Of a stretch of DNA of 64,000 nucleotides, positions 26,743-34,740 are shown piece after piece. The position numbers and the translations under genes are program-made. Source of the stretch: CAWIJJ01 sp963836405 (lineage in GTDB: Bacteria; Acidobacteriota; Terriglobia; Bryobacterales; Bryobacteraceae). The stretch is from the NCBI GenBank assembly GCA_963836405.1, contig CAWIJL010000011.1, forward strand, positions 62,001 to 126,000. The letters run 5' to 3'. Each line of letters begins with the position of its first letter. Position 1 is the first letter of the stretch. The notes below the pieces were generated by a model. That model searched no databases, was not told where the DNA came from, and saw only the letters and a program-made list of their open reading frames with translations.

Positions 26743-27182
26743 GGAACTGCCTCCAGGACGTCCGCGGAAGAAACGGTCACCGATATCGGCGTCGGGGAGC
26801 GTAGCAGCGGCGAAAGGGGCTGGATTTGGTAGTTAGTAACCGAGATCTCGATCAATTTGCCCACGGCGTCGCATCCGGCGGCGTCCGGTGGACTGGGCTT
26901 GGGATACCCTGGCCGCCAACAGTTGATCGCCAGCGTGGCTGCCTGATCGCCATCGAGCAGTCCGAGTGCGTGGGTCCGGACCCGCGCGGCCATTTCGGCG
27001 GTCGTGTGCCCGGTCACCCCGTATCGGGTGCCCTCGCGGACAGCCTGTTGGAGCGTGCCCTTGATGAACACAGCCCAGGCCGCATCCAAGGCCAGAAGGG
27101 CGAGGGCGAGCAGCGGTAGCAGCATGAGGCTGGCTTCAACGATCTGCGATCCCCGCCTCCCCATGGCCGCAGACTTCCTCAT
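26739..27182 (-). CDS. TadE-like minor pilin (first copy)
   Basis: 147 residues from ATG 27182. The longer frame to 27680 is antisense-type shadow over the LuxR gene. The prepilin motif is MGRRGSQIVEASLMLLPLLA (cleavage after Gly, Glu at +5), followed by DAAWAVFIKGTLQQAVREG, the typical TadE opening. The start overlaps the LuxR-type regulator stop (ATGA) and its stop overlaps the next start, so regulator, TadE, TadE and TadG form one coupled operon. Confidence 0.9.
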   Translation of the reverse strand: MRKSAAMGRRGSQIVEASLMLLPLLALALLALDAAWAVFIKGTLQQAVREGTRYGVTGHTTAEMAARVRTHALGLLDGDQAATLAINCWRPGYPKPSPPDAAGCDAVGKLIEISVTNYQIQPLSPLLRSPTPISVTVSSADVLEAVP

Positions 27183-27976
27183 CGCATGCCTGCCGCGCGT
27201 GCCACGTCGGGGTAGCCGCGGCGACGGGCGGGCTCCACCAGCACCAGCGATCGCAGGATCGGCCGCGCGCGCTCCTCTTCCCGGCGGGTCACGAAAGCGT
27301 TGGGCCCGTCCCATTCCGCCTGCCCGCAGTTGGCATTCTTCCAGGCGAACAGCGCCAGTTCGTACCGGTCGCGGGCGCCCACTTTCTGGTAGAGGCGCGA
27401 CAGGTAAATGCGGACGGTGTTTTCCGTGATCGACAGACAGGAGGCGATCTCCTTGTTCTTCAGCCCTTGCGCCAGCACGCTGAGTAACTGACTCTCCCGT
27501 GGAGTGAGCCGGACGTTCGTGGAGTAGCCGGGCGCCTCCGCATGGGCCATCGCTTCGCCATTCGCGATCCGCCGAAGGCTGTCGATGAATTCGGGGTTGG
27601 ACAACGTTCGATTCAGGAAACCGGCGATCCCCAGCTCCTGCCTTCGTGCCCTGACTTCGGCGGAAAAGGACCGCGCCCACAGGACCAGATGCGCGGCGGG
27701 GGTCGCCTCGTGCAGCAACGAGAGCAGGTTGAGAGTCGTCACCGGGGTCACGTCGATGACGATCAGATCGGGCAGATTCCTGCGCACGGCGGGCAGCAGC
27801 TCGGCCAGGTCTGGCGGCGCCACAACGACGTCGAATTCACCAGTCGTCGAAAGCAGGCCGGCTGCTCCCGCGACTAACTGCGGCTCGTCGGAGAACAGGA
27901 GCACCTTAAAGCGTTTGGAGAGCACGTTTGGATCATAAGCCGGATCTGGCGCAATTTCCAGGTACTCCAGCTCCAT
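27179..27976 (-). CDS. LuxR/NarL-type response regulator of the Tad locus
   Basis: 265 residues from ATG 27976 (MELEYLEIAPDPAYD); the frame extends to 28063 but the extra residues look intergenic. The N-terminal receiver-like domain shows KVLLFSDEPQLVAGAAG and DLIVIDVTP with a candidate phospho-aspartate. The C-terminal HTH is VRLTPRESQLLSVLAQGLKN, then KEIASCLSITENTVRIYLSRL. No histidine kinase is adjacent. It heads the minus-strand pilin operon and faces the plus-strand Tad genes across a 160-bp spacer, so it is the obvious candidate to regulate both. Confidence 0.88.
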   Translation of the reverse strand: MELEYLEIAPDPAYDPNVLSKRFKVLLFSDEPQLVAGAAGLLSTTGEFDVVVAPPDLAELLPAVRRNLPDLIVIDVTPVTTLNLLSLLHEATPAAHLVLWARSFSAEVRARRQELGIAGFLNRTLSNPEFIDSLRRIANGEAMAHAEAPGYSTNVRLTPRESQLLSVLAQGLKNKEIASCLSITENTVRIYLSRLYQKVGARDRYELALFAWKNANCGQAEWDGPNAFVTRREEERARPILRSLVLVEPARRRGYPDVARAAGMR

Positions 27977-28036
27977 GGGTACTGTAAGTGGGTTCCTCTT
28001 ATAACCAAAGTGGTATTCGGACCTTAGCCGCCGCAG

Positions 28037-28086
28037 GCAGTAGTACTTCAGCGTAAGGACCACAAACTCGCAATCTTACGTACTGC
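28037..28086. promoter_or_regulatory. two-part inverted repeat in the divergent Tad promoter region
   Basis: GCAGTA (28037) pairs with TACTGC (28081), and CGTAAG (28052) pairs with CTTACG (28075), nested around a 17-bp centre with a bulge on the left arm. It lies between the LuxR-type regulator (minus) and the first plus-strand Tad-side gene. It could be an operator or an RNA hairpin in a leader. Confidence 0.4.
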
Positions 28087-28137
28087 TGACAATCCGCAAC
28101 ATAGCAACCTCGCGACAATTCCGGTAGATTCGCAAGT

Positions 28138-28476
28138 GTGCTTCAGGGATCGCTGAAAAATTCGAGCGGAGTTAAGCTTCCTTGCACGGTGAAGCTCAAC
28201 GCCCGGCAAGAGCAGGTAGCTGCGGGGTACACGGAAGTAGTGACACGGGATTCCGTCATGGCGTGGACGAATTCCCGTCCCGAGTGGTTGGCCCCGGGCG
28301 CCGAAGTAACGATTGCACTGGAAGTGCCCTTCAAAGGGAAATGGGGGCCACGGGTTCTCGAGTGCGCGGCGTCAGTCATCAGCACGCAAGCAGTCGGGCC
28401 GGCGCTGCGCGTCGACGCAGCAGTACATAAGATGTCGTTCGTGAAGCGGGCGTCGTCGCGTGTTTCCGTCCAGTAA
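28138..28476 (+). CDS. small PilZ-like or beta-barrel protein upstream of the pilins
   Basis: 112 residues from a GTG. The protein is beta-rich (VKLPCTVKLNARQEQVAAG, VTIALEVPFKGKWGPRVLE, ECAASVISTQAVGPALRV) and ends FVKRASSRVSVQ. The pattern of strands and length resembles PilZ-type domains that bind cyclic di-GMP, but the RxxxR and (D/N)xSxxG motifs are not clear, so this is tentative. It precedes the pilin gene by 78 bp and faces the regulator. It may be a host protein unrelated to signalling. Confidence 0.65.
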   Translation: MLQGSLKNSSGVKLPCTVKLNARQEQVAAGYTEVVTRDSVMAWTNSRPEWLAPGAEVTIALEVPFKGKWGPRVLECAASVISTQAVGPALRVDAAVHKMSFVKRASSRVSVQ

Positions 28477-28506
28477 CTGAGTACCAATTCAAATAAGACA
28501 GGTTTT

Positions 28507-28524
28507 CGCGATCCCAGGATCGCG
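28507..28524. promoter_or_regulatory. 8-bp perfect inverted repeat upstream of flp
   Basis: CGCGATCC-CA-GGATCGCG lies 31 bp before the major pilin start, just upstream of its Shine-Dalgarno (AAGGAG at 28541). It could be an operator or a 5' mRNA stem that stabilises the pilin transcript. Confidence 0.45.
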
Positions 28525-28554
28525 CAATTAACTAAGGAAAAAGGAGAAATCAAA

Positions 28555-28734
28555 ATGTCGTTCTTGAAGAGTGTGTTTGTCGAAGAAGATGGGCAGGACA
28601 TGGTGGAGTACGGTCTGATCATCGGACTGGTTGTGCTGGCATGCGTCACCGCCTTCACCACCCTGGGCACCAGCATCGGCGGCGGTGTCACGGACACAGC
28701 AACCGAAGTCAAGGCTGCGATGAAGAAGCAGTAA
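28555..28734 (+). CDS. flp: Flp-type major pilin
   Basis: 59 residues, below common ORF cut-offs. The sequence begins MSFLKSVFVEEDGQDMVEYG and continues with the hydrophobic LIIGLVVLACVTAFTTLG. It has the Flp signature: cleavage after Gly13, Glu at +5 and Tyr at +6 (G/QDMVEY), then a single hydrophobic helix and a short polar tail ending KAAMKKQ. It has the best ribosome site in the locus (AAGGAG, 8 bp before ATG). It would be cleaved by TadV and polymerised by the TadA/B/C machine into adhesive pili. Confidence 0.95.
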   Translation: MSFLKSVFVEEDGQDMVEYGLIIGLVVLACVTAFTTLGTSIGGGVTDTATEVKAAMKKQ

Positions 28735-28745
28735 GCAGTTAAGGG

Positions 28746-28768
28746 GGGGTCTGATGCCCTCAGGCCCC
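28746..28768 (+). promoter_or_regulatory. stem-loop between the two pilin genes
   Basis: GGGGTCTGA and TCAGGCCCC pair (9 bp with one G-T wobble) around TGCCC, 12 bp after the major pilin stop. There is no T-run. Such stems after pilin genes commonly stabilise the short pilin message and reduce read-through, giving more pilin than machinery. Confidence 0.55.
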
Positions 28769-28796
28769 TGGTTCCCCGCTCTGGAGGTAGATGGCG

Positions 28797-28955
28797 ATGT
28801 GGAAGCGAGTGTTTCACTGCGACGAAGGCTCTGATTTGGTCGAGTACGGGATGCTGCTGGGTCTGATCGCACTGGCGACGATAGCGGCATTGACGGACTT
28901 CCGCTCGGTGATCGATGAAGTCTGGACGGAGCTCAGCCAGCGGTTGTCGGGGTAA
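28797..28955 (+). CDS. second short Flp-like pilin
   Basis: 52 residues from ATG 28797; an ATG at 28791 is possible, but GGAGGT at 28783-28788 sits at ideal distance only for 28797. The sequence begins MWKRVFHCDEGSDLVEYGML. The prepilin motif is G/SDLVEYG with Glu at +5, followed by LLGLIALATIAALTDF. The tail VWTELSQRLSG is amphipathic and unlike the first pilin. It is probably a minor or alternative pilin. It lies 12 bp before cpaB. Confidence 0.88.
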   Translation: MWKRVFHCDEGSDLVEYGMLLGLIALATIAALTDFRSVIDEVWTELSQRLSG

Positions 28956-28967
28956 GGAGAAGGCACA

Positions 28968-29852
28968 ATGCGACGACGGTTCTTGACGGTGATCTTATTT
29001 GCGATTCTTGCGGCCTTGGCCGCAAGCACGGTAGTTTACCGGACCATTTCGGCGCGGGCGCAGGGTTCCCGGCGATCGCCCTCGACGACGGCGGTGCTGG
29101 TGGCGGCTCGCGACCTGGCAATCGGAGACCTGCTGGCGGAAAGCGACGTCGGCACGGTCGAGTGGCCGGGACCCGTCAGCGCGGGCTGGGTGGCGCGCCG
29201 TGAGGACCTGGTTGGACGGGGGATTGTCGCGGTAGTCAATCGCGGAGAGCCGTTTGCCGAGAATCGCCTTGCGGCAATGGGCGCTGGCGCGGGTCTGGCG
29301 GCAACCATCCCGCCGGGAATGCGGGCGGTCGCCGTGAAGGTGGATGAGGTTGTCGGTGTCTCGGGATTTGTACTGCCGGGCATGCACGTGGACGTCCTCG
29401 CTTCGGGGACGCCGCCGGGAGCGAGTGAAGTGGTGACCCGAACGATTCTTCAGAATATAGAAGTTCTCTCGGCCGGCAAGAACACCGATCGCGATGTGCA
29501 GGGAAAGCCGGCGTCGGTGCAAGTGGTCAACCTGCTGGTGTCTCCCGCGCAGGCGGAGGCTCTCAGCCTGGCGGGCGCGCAGACGCGCATTCAGTTAGTG
29601 CTGCGCAATGTGCTGGACACTGCCTCCAACCGGACCGGCGGCATCTCGCTCAATCAGCTTCTGCGGGGCGAGCCGGAACGGCGCATGATCAAGCGGCCCA
29701 AGGTCAGCCCCCCCCAGGCGCCTGTTTCCAAGCCCGCGGCGGTGACGGAGCCGGCGCCCAAAGTGGAGCCGCCCCGCATCCTGGTAATCAACGGGCAGAA
29801 GCGCGAATTGGTGGCAGTCCAGGCAGAAAGCAAACCGGAGAAGGAACAATGA
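28968..29852 (+). CDS. cpaB: Flp pilus assembly protein CpaB (RcpC)
   Basis: 294 residues with an N-terminal membrane anchor (FLTVILFAILAALAASTVVY). An SAF/RcpC domain follows: AVLVAARDLAIGDLLAESD, GIVAVVNRGEPFAENRLAA and PPGMRAVAVKVDEVVGVSGF, then VLPGMHVDVLASGTPP. The C-terminal 50 residues are Pro/Lys-rich. CpaB is a periplasmic partner of the secretin. It follows the second pilin by 12 bp and overlaps cpaC by 4 bp. Confidence 0.93.
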   Translation: MRRRFLTVILFAILAALAASTVVYRTISARAQGSRRSPSTTAVLVAARDLAIGDLLAESDVGTVEWPGPVSAGWVARREDLVGRGIVAVVNRGEPFAENRLAAMGAGAGLAATIPPGMRAVAVKVDEVVGVSGFVLPGMHVDVLASGTPPGASEVVTRTILQNIEVLSAGKNTDRDVQGKPASVQVVNLLVSPAQAEALSLAGAQTRIQLVLRNVLDTASNRTGGISLNQLLRGEPERRMIKRPKVSPPQAPVSKPAAVTEPAPKVEPPRILVINGQKRELVAVQAESKPEKEQ

Positions 29853-31249
29853 AGACGATTTTCATAGCGGCGCTGGTGATGGCGGCGGAGTTGCACGCTG
29901 CGCCTGCCGATACGGCTTCCCCGATCGAGCTCACCGTCGGGAAGTCGGTAATTATCGAGAGCGCGGTGGACGTGGAGCGAGTGCTGGTGGGAGCTGCCGA
30001 GGTCGCCGAGGCGGTCGCGGTTTCGAATCGGGAAGTTGTGCTCAATGCGAAGGGACCGGGCGAAACGACGCTCGTTATCTGGCAGCGCAACGGCGGAGGG
30101 CGCCTCTCGTTCGACGTGACGGTAAAGCCGTCCAGCCTACGCCTGGATGCGTTGCGGCGCAGGCTTCGGGCCGAGGTCGGCGAGGGCGTGGATGTCGAAC
30201 TCGATGACAAATCGGTGGTGGTGCGAGGCACGGTTAAGAGCGCGACGGCTGCCGAGCGGGCTCTGGCAATCGCGGGCACGGTCGGAGAGACCGTGAATCT
30301 TCTGGACGTGGCAACGCCGGCGGCCGAGCCGCAGATCCTGTTGAAAGTGCGGTTCGCGGATGTCGATCGGGCGGCCAGCACGCAACTGGGAATGAACCTG
30401 TTCAGCACGGGGTGGACCAATACACCCGGCAGCATTACCACCCAGCAGTTCAACCCGCCCACACCCAAGCAGTTTGACAACCACAGCGCCATTTTCAATA
30501 TCTCCGATGCGCTCAACGTATTTCTTTACCGGCCGGACCTGAACCTGGGAGCCACCATCAAGGCGCTCGAGGCGAAGAACCTGGTACAGATCCTGGCGGA
30601 ACCGAATGTGCTTGCGACCAATGGCAAACAGGCCAGCTTCCTGGCCGGCGGCGAGTATCCATATCCGGTGGTGCAAAGCGGGGGCGCGGGATTCAACGCG
30701 GTGACGATTCAATTCCGCGAATTCGGCGTTCGCCTGGACTTCACGCCAACCATTACGCCGCGGGGCACCATCAAGCTGCACGTCGCTCCGGAGGTCAGCT
30801 CTCTGGACTACGCCAATGGGCTCACCTACCAGGGCTTCAACATACCGGGCCTGGCCGTGCGCCGTATCGCCACCGACATCGAGCTCGAAAACGAACAGAG
30901 TTTCGCCATCGCCGGTCTGCTCGACAGACGCCTCACCGATGAGTTCAACAAAGTGCCCGGCCTGGGCGATATACCCCTGATCAAGAGACTGTTCCAATCG
31001 CGATCCACGCATCGCAACAACACCGAACTGTTGATCGTCGTCACGCCCCAACTGGTGCAGCCTCTGCCTGCGGGACAGCCCCGACCGGAACTGCCGATGC
31101 CTAAGGAGTTTCTGAAAGGGTCGCCGGCGGAAGTGCCGGGCGGTTCGAACGGCCACGTTTCCGGGCCCGCCCCCTTAGCCGTCGAGCGAGTTCCCTCCGA
31201 AACCCTCATCGAAAAGAAGGGCAATCCGCCGGCAAGGACCGCGAAATGA
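29849..31249 (+). CDS. cpaC: Tad pilus outer-membrane secretin CpaC (RcpA)
   Basis: 466 residues with a signal peptide (MKTIFIAALVMAAELHAAPA). The N-terminal pilus/T2SS domain shows LTVGKSVIIESAVDVERVLV. A BON-like segment follows (VDVELDDKSVVVRGTVKSAT). The secretin core includes LVQILAEPNVLATNGKQASF, GEYPYPVVQSGG, VTIQFREFGVRLDFTPTI and the closing LLDRRLTDEFNKVPGLGDIP, then LLIVVTPQLVQPL. It forms the pilus exit channel. Overlaps of 4 bp at both ends indicate coupling with cpaB and tadZ. Confidence 0.95.
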   Translation: MKTIFIAALVMAAELHAAPADTASPIELTVGKSVIIESAVDVERVLVGAAEVAEAVAVSNREVVLNAKGPGETTLVIWQRNGGGRLSFDVTVKPSSLRLDALRRRLRAEVGEGVDVELDDKSVVVRGTVKSATAAERALAIAGTVGETVNLLDVATPAAEPQILLKVRFADVDRAASTQLGMNLFSTGWTNTPGSITTQQFNPPTPKQFDNHSAIFNISDALNVFLYRPDLNLGATIKALEAKNLVQILAEPNVLATNGKQASFLAGGEYPYPVVQSGGAGFNAVTIQFREFGVRLDFTPTITPRGTIKLHVAPEVSSLDYANGLTYQGFNIPGLAVRRIATDIELENEQSFAIAGLLDRRLTDEFNKVPGLGDIPLIKRLFQSRSTHRNNTELLIVVTPQLVQPLPAGQPRPELPMPKEFLKGSPAEVPGGSNGHVSGPAPLAVERVPSETLIEKKGNPPARTAK

Positions 31250-32406
31250 ACTTTTCGGTCGCGGTCGCGATTGGAGATCCGGCCCTCCGGGAAGAGGTCC
31301 TGAAAGCCCTGGCGGCGGTTTCCGCCGGCATCGCCGACGAAGACTGCTGGGCGGCCGACGCGGCGGATATAGTAGCCGCGGTGAAGCGCTCACAGCCCGA
31401 CGTGCTGGTGCTCGGACTGGAGGGCCTCTCGGAAGACATCGGCGAGACTCTGAAGCGGATCGTGTCGCTCCAGGCGGCGCCCCGCGTAATCGCAGTCAGC
31501 CGTCGCGCCGAACCGGACGCGATCTTGAAGGCGATGCGATCGGGGGCCAGCGAATTCGTCTACCCGCCTTTCGAAGGCGCCTTCGCCGAAGCGTGCCAGC
31601 GCATAGCGGAGTCCTGCCGGCGCCGCGAGCCGGAGCTGCAATCGCTCGGACGCGTGCTGGGCTTTGTGGCCGCCAAGGGCGGCTGCGGCGCCACTACGCT
31701 CGCTTGTCATGCGGCGGCTCATCTCCGCGAGGGTTCGAAGAAATCGATCTTACTGGCGGACCTGGATTCATATTCGGGCCTGGTGGGGCTGTTAATGCAG
31801 GTCGCCGCGCACCACACCGTAGCCGATGCGCTGCAGAATCTGCACCGGCTCGACGTGACCCTGTGGAAGGCGATGGTGCTGCAGGCGGCTTGCGGCGTGG
31901 ACGTCATTCCGGCGCCGGCGGCGCCCTTCGATTTCGGCGCTTCCCTCCGCAAGCTGCCGCAGCTCCTGCGCTTCTGGCGCGCGCAGTACGATCTGACGAT
32001 TCTCGATTTTGGGCATGGATTCACGCCGCTGCTCGCCGAGGTGGCTGAGTGGGTGGACACCGTGGCCGTGGTCTGCACCAACGAGGTTCCCGCGCTTCGC
32101 CAGGCCAAGCTGCTGTTGCAGGGCCTGGGACAGAGAAACTGTGGCACCAATCGCGTGCGCCTGATTATCAACCGCATGCCCAAGCGTACAGAGATCCAGC
32201 TCCCGGAGCTGGAGCGGATCATGAACTATCCCATCCAGGCGACCCTGCCTAACGACTACAAAAGTCTCGCCGATGCCTACACCGAACCGCATCTGCTGTC
32301 TGCCAGCCATCCGCTGGGAACGCACATGGCCCAGGTGGCGGCGCAACTCGCCGGGATGACTCTGCCCGAGCCGAAGAAGGGCTTCCGGTTATCGTTGTTC
32401 CACTAA
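31246..32406 (+). CDS. tadZ: TadZ/CpaE-type pilus localisation ATPase
   Basis: 386 residues. A receiver-like N-terminal domain (about 1-125) is followed by a MinD/ParA-type ATPase with deviant Walker A in GFVAAKGGCGATTLACHAAA, Walker A' LLADLDSYSGLVGLL and a switch region LTILDFGHG. TadZ positions the pilus machine at the pole or membrane. The receiver-like part probably lacks phosphorylation. It sits between secretin and ATPase genes as in canonical Tad loci. Confidence 0.93.
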   Translation: MNFSVAVAIGDPALREEVLKALAAVSAGIADEDCWAADAADIVAAVKRSQPDVLVLGLEGLSEDIGETLKRIVSLQAAPRVIAVSRRAEPDAILKAMRSGASEFVYPPFEGAFAEACQRIAESCRRREPELQSLGRVLGFVAAKGGCGATTLACHAAAHLREGSKKSILLADLDSYSGLVGLLMQVAAHHTVADALQNLHRLDVTLWKAMVLQAACGVDVIPAPAAPFDFGASLRKLPQLLRFWRAQYDLTILDFGHGFTPLLAEVAEWVDTVAVVCTNEVPALRQAKLLLQGLGQRNCGTNRVRLIINRMPKRTEIQLPELERIMNYPIQATLPNDYKSLADAYTEPHLLSASHPLGTHMAQVAAQLAGMTLPEPKKGFRLSLFH

Positions 32407-32417
32407 AAGGAGATCTG

Positions 32418-33779
32418 ATGTCCACTGACTTTCCCACATTCAATTCTGATTTGCAGAAGGCGGAGCCGAGTTGGATCGACCGGCTAGTCAACCCGCAATC
32501 CGGCGCCCCGAGTCATCAGGAACTGAAGTTCTCCCTGCACCGAAAGCTGCTGGGCCGGGTGAACCTCGAGGCCGTGCTGGCCTTGCCGGAAGAGCGCATG
32601 CGGGCGGAAATTCGCGGCGCCCTGGCGCGGCTGCTCGACGAGGAGAAGGTCGCGCTCAATGCCATCGAGCAGCATCGCATCCTGGACGAGGTGCTGAACG
32701 AGGTATTCGGCCTGGGACCGCTCGAGCCGCTGCTGCAGGATCCGGAAATCAGCGACATTCTCGTGACGACTCCGTTCCTGGTCTATGTGGAACGCGCCGG
32801 CCAATTGTACCGGACCCCGGTGGAATTCAAAGACAGCGCGCACCTCTTGCGGATCATCGAGAAGATCGTGAGCCGCGTGGGACGCAGGATCGACGAGTCT
32901 TGCCCCATGGTGGATGCGCGCTTGCCCGATGGCTCTCGGGTGAATGCGGTCATCCCGCCCGTAGCGGTGGATGGTCCCATGCTCTCCATCCGGCGTTTCG
33001 GCGCAGTGCCTCTGACCGCTGAAAAGCTGGTGCGCAGCCTGACTTGGACCCAGGGCATGTGCGACTTCCTGAAGGCCTGTGTGGCGGCGCGCATGAATAT
33101 TGTCGTCTCGGGCGGAACCGGAGCCGGAAAGACCACGCTGCTGAACGTACTGTCGTCGTTTATTCCGGAGAAGGAGCGCATCGTCACCATCGAAGACGCG
33201 GCCGAGCTGCAGTTGCAGCAGATCCACACGGCGCGCATGGAAACCAGGCCGCCGAACATGGAAGGTGTGGGCGCGATTCGCATCCGCCACCTGGTCATCA
33301 ACGCGCTCCGCATGCGGCCCGACCGGATCATCGTAGGCGAAGTGCGCGCCGAGGAGGCGTTGGACATGATGCAGGCGATGAATACCGGTCACGACGGCTC
33401 GCTGACAACCATCCACGCCAACGGCCCGCGCGATGCCCTGTCCAGGCTGGAAGTCATGATGGGTATGGCCAATCCCAGCATGAGCGTGGGATCCATTCGC
33501 CAGCAGATCACCTCGGCGGTGGACCTGTTCATTCACGTGGCCCGTTTCAGCGACGGGTCGCGCCGGGTGACCCACGTCACCGAATGCGTAGGCATGGAGG
33601 CCGACGTCATCACCACCCAGGACCTGTTTCTTTTCGAAAAACAGGGCGTCATGCAGAACGGCCGCATCGTCGGAAAATTCCGGGCTACGGGCATCCGTCC
33701 CAAATTTTCCGAGACGCTGCGGACCAGCGGGTATTCGCTGCCCGCTTCGCTGTTCCAAACGGTAGTGGAGATCCACTGA
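32418..33779 (+). CDS. tadA: Tad pilus secretion ATPase TadA (CpaF)
   Basis: 453 residues. GspE/PilT-type ATPase: N-terminal helical domain (HRILDEVLNEVFGLGPLEPL, then LQDPEISDILV), Walker A VVSGGTGAGKTTLLNVLSSF near 231-238, the Asp box ERIVTIEDAAELQL, Walker B RPDRIIVGEVRAEEALDMM and His box TGHDGSLTTIHANGPRDAL. It hydrolyses ATP to drive Flp pilin assembly through TadB/TadC at the inner membrane. A good ribosome site (AAAAGGAG) precedes the ATG. Confidence 0.97.
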   Translation: MSTDFPTFNSDLQKAEPSWIDRLVNPQSGAPSHQELKFSLHRKLLGRVNLEAVLALPEERMRAEIRGALARLLDEEKVALNAIEQHRILDEVLNEVFGLGPLEPLLQDPEISDILVTTPFLVYVERAGQLYRTPVEFKDSAHLLRIIEKIVSRVGRRIDESCPMVDARLPDGSRVNAVIPPVAVDGPMLSIRRFGAVPLTAEKLVRSLTWTQGMCDFLKACVAARMNIVVSGGTGAGKTTLLNVLSSFIPEKERIVTIEDAAELQLQQIHTARMETRPPNMEGVGAIRIRHLVINALRMRPDRIIVGEVRAEEALDMMQAMNTGHDGSLTTIHANGPRDALSRLEVMMGMANPSMSVGSIRQQITSAVDLFIHVARFSDGSRRVTHVTECVGMEADVITTQDLFLFEKQGVMQNGRIVGKFRATGIRPKFSETLRTSGYSLPASLFQTVVEIH

Positions 33780-33791
33780 GGAGAGACGTCG

Positions 33792-34739
33792 ATGCAACTC
33801 TGGGTTACGTTGTTCCTGTCGTTTCTGACGGCGTTCGGGGCAGTGCCGGTGGTGTGGTGGCATTTGGCCGCCAGGAAGAACCAACGGAGAATCACCCGCC
33901 TCGTGGAGGAAGTGGATCCGGCGAAGGCCGTCGTGACCACCACGGTTCTAATTCCTGCCGATGCCGCCCAACAGGGGCTATCGGCCATGACGCGGCCGAT
34001 TGCGTCGCCCGCGGAAAAGAGGGGACTGCGCTTGGGCGCCCGCGGCCGGCTCGTGCTTCTCACGCTCGCCATGTCGGCGGCCGGGATGGTGTTCGGCAGC
34101 CGCTTTCAGCACGCGCTCGGTCCGGCGGCGGTGTTGGTCGGCGGCTTCCTTTTGGGCGTGTTGCCGTGGGCCCTGGAGAGCCGCAAACAGCGAAAACATC
34201 TGTCCGCCATCGAGGACCAGTTCCCCGAGATGCTCGACTTCCTATCCCGCTCGGTGCGGGCCGGCAACGCCTTCTCGGCCAGCCTCGAGCTGCTCGCTGA
34301 AGAATGCGGCGAACCCCTGCGCTCCGAATTCCGGAAAGTCAGCCGCGAGCAGGCCCTCGGAGCGTCGCTCGAAACGGCCCTGGACCACTTCCTGGGACGC
34401 GTGCCGTTGATCGAAGCGCGCTTCTTCGTGGCGGCCGTGCTGCTGCAGCGGGAAACCGGCGGGAGCCTGGCCGAGGTGCTGGGAAAGCTGGGGATCGACA
34501 TTCGCGAACGTCTGCGTTTGCGCGGCCACGTCAAGGCCGCGAGCGGACACGGACGCTTGACTGCGAAGATCCTTACCGCGCTGCCGGTTGTGCTGGTGGC
34601 TCTATTGAGCGTGCTTTCGCCCGCATATCTGGAGGGCCTGACAAACAAACCGATGGGCCGGACGCTGCTCGGCGCCGCGGTGATTTCTCAGATCCTCGGA
34701 TATCTCTGGATGAACAAAATTACGGACATCGAGGTTTAA
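33792..34739 (+). CDS. tadB: Tad inner-membrane platform protein TadB
   Basis: 315 residues. The T2SSF-type domain is clear: QFPEMLDFLSRSVRAGNAFS, ASLELLAEECGEPLRSEF and QRETGGSLAEVLGKLGIDI. Hydrophobic helices flank it (MQLWVTLFLSFLTAFGAVPV; VLVALLSVLSPAYLEGLT). With TadC it forms the platform that couples the ATPase to pilin extraction. It lies 12 bp after tadA and 1 bp before tadC. Confidence 0.93.
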   Translation: MQLWVTLFLSFLTAFGAVPVVWWHLAARKNQRRITRLVEEVDPAKAVVTTTVLIPADAAQQGLSAMTRPIASPAEKRGLRLGARGRLVLLTLAMSAAGMVFGSRFQHALGPAAVLVGGFLLGVLPWALESRKQRKHLSAIEDQFPEMLDFLSRSVRAGNAFSASLELLAEECGEPLRSEFRKVSREQALGASLETALDHFLGRVPLIEARFFVAAVLLQRETGGSLAEVLGKLGIDIRERLRLRGHVKAASGHGRLTAKILTALPVVLVALLSVLSPAYLEGLTNKPMGRTLLGAAVISQILGYLWMNKITDIEV

Positions 34740-34740
34740 C

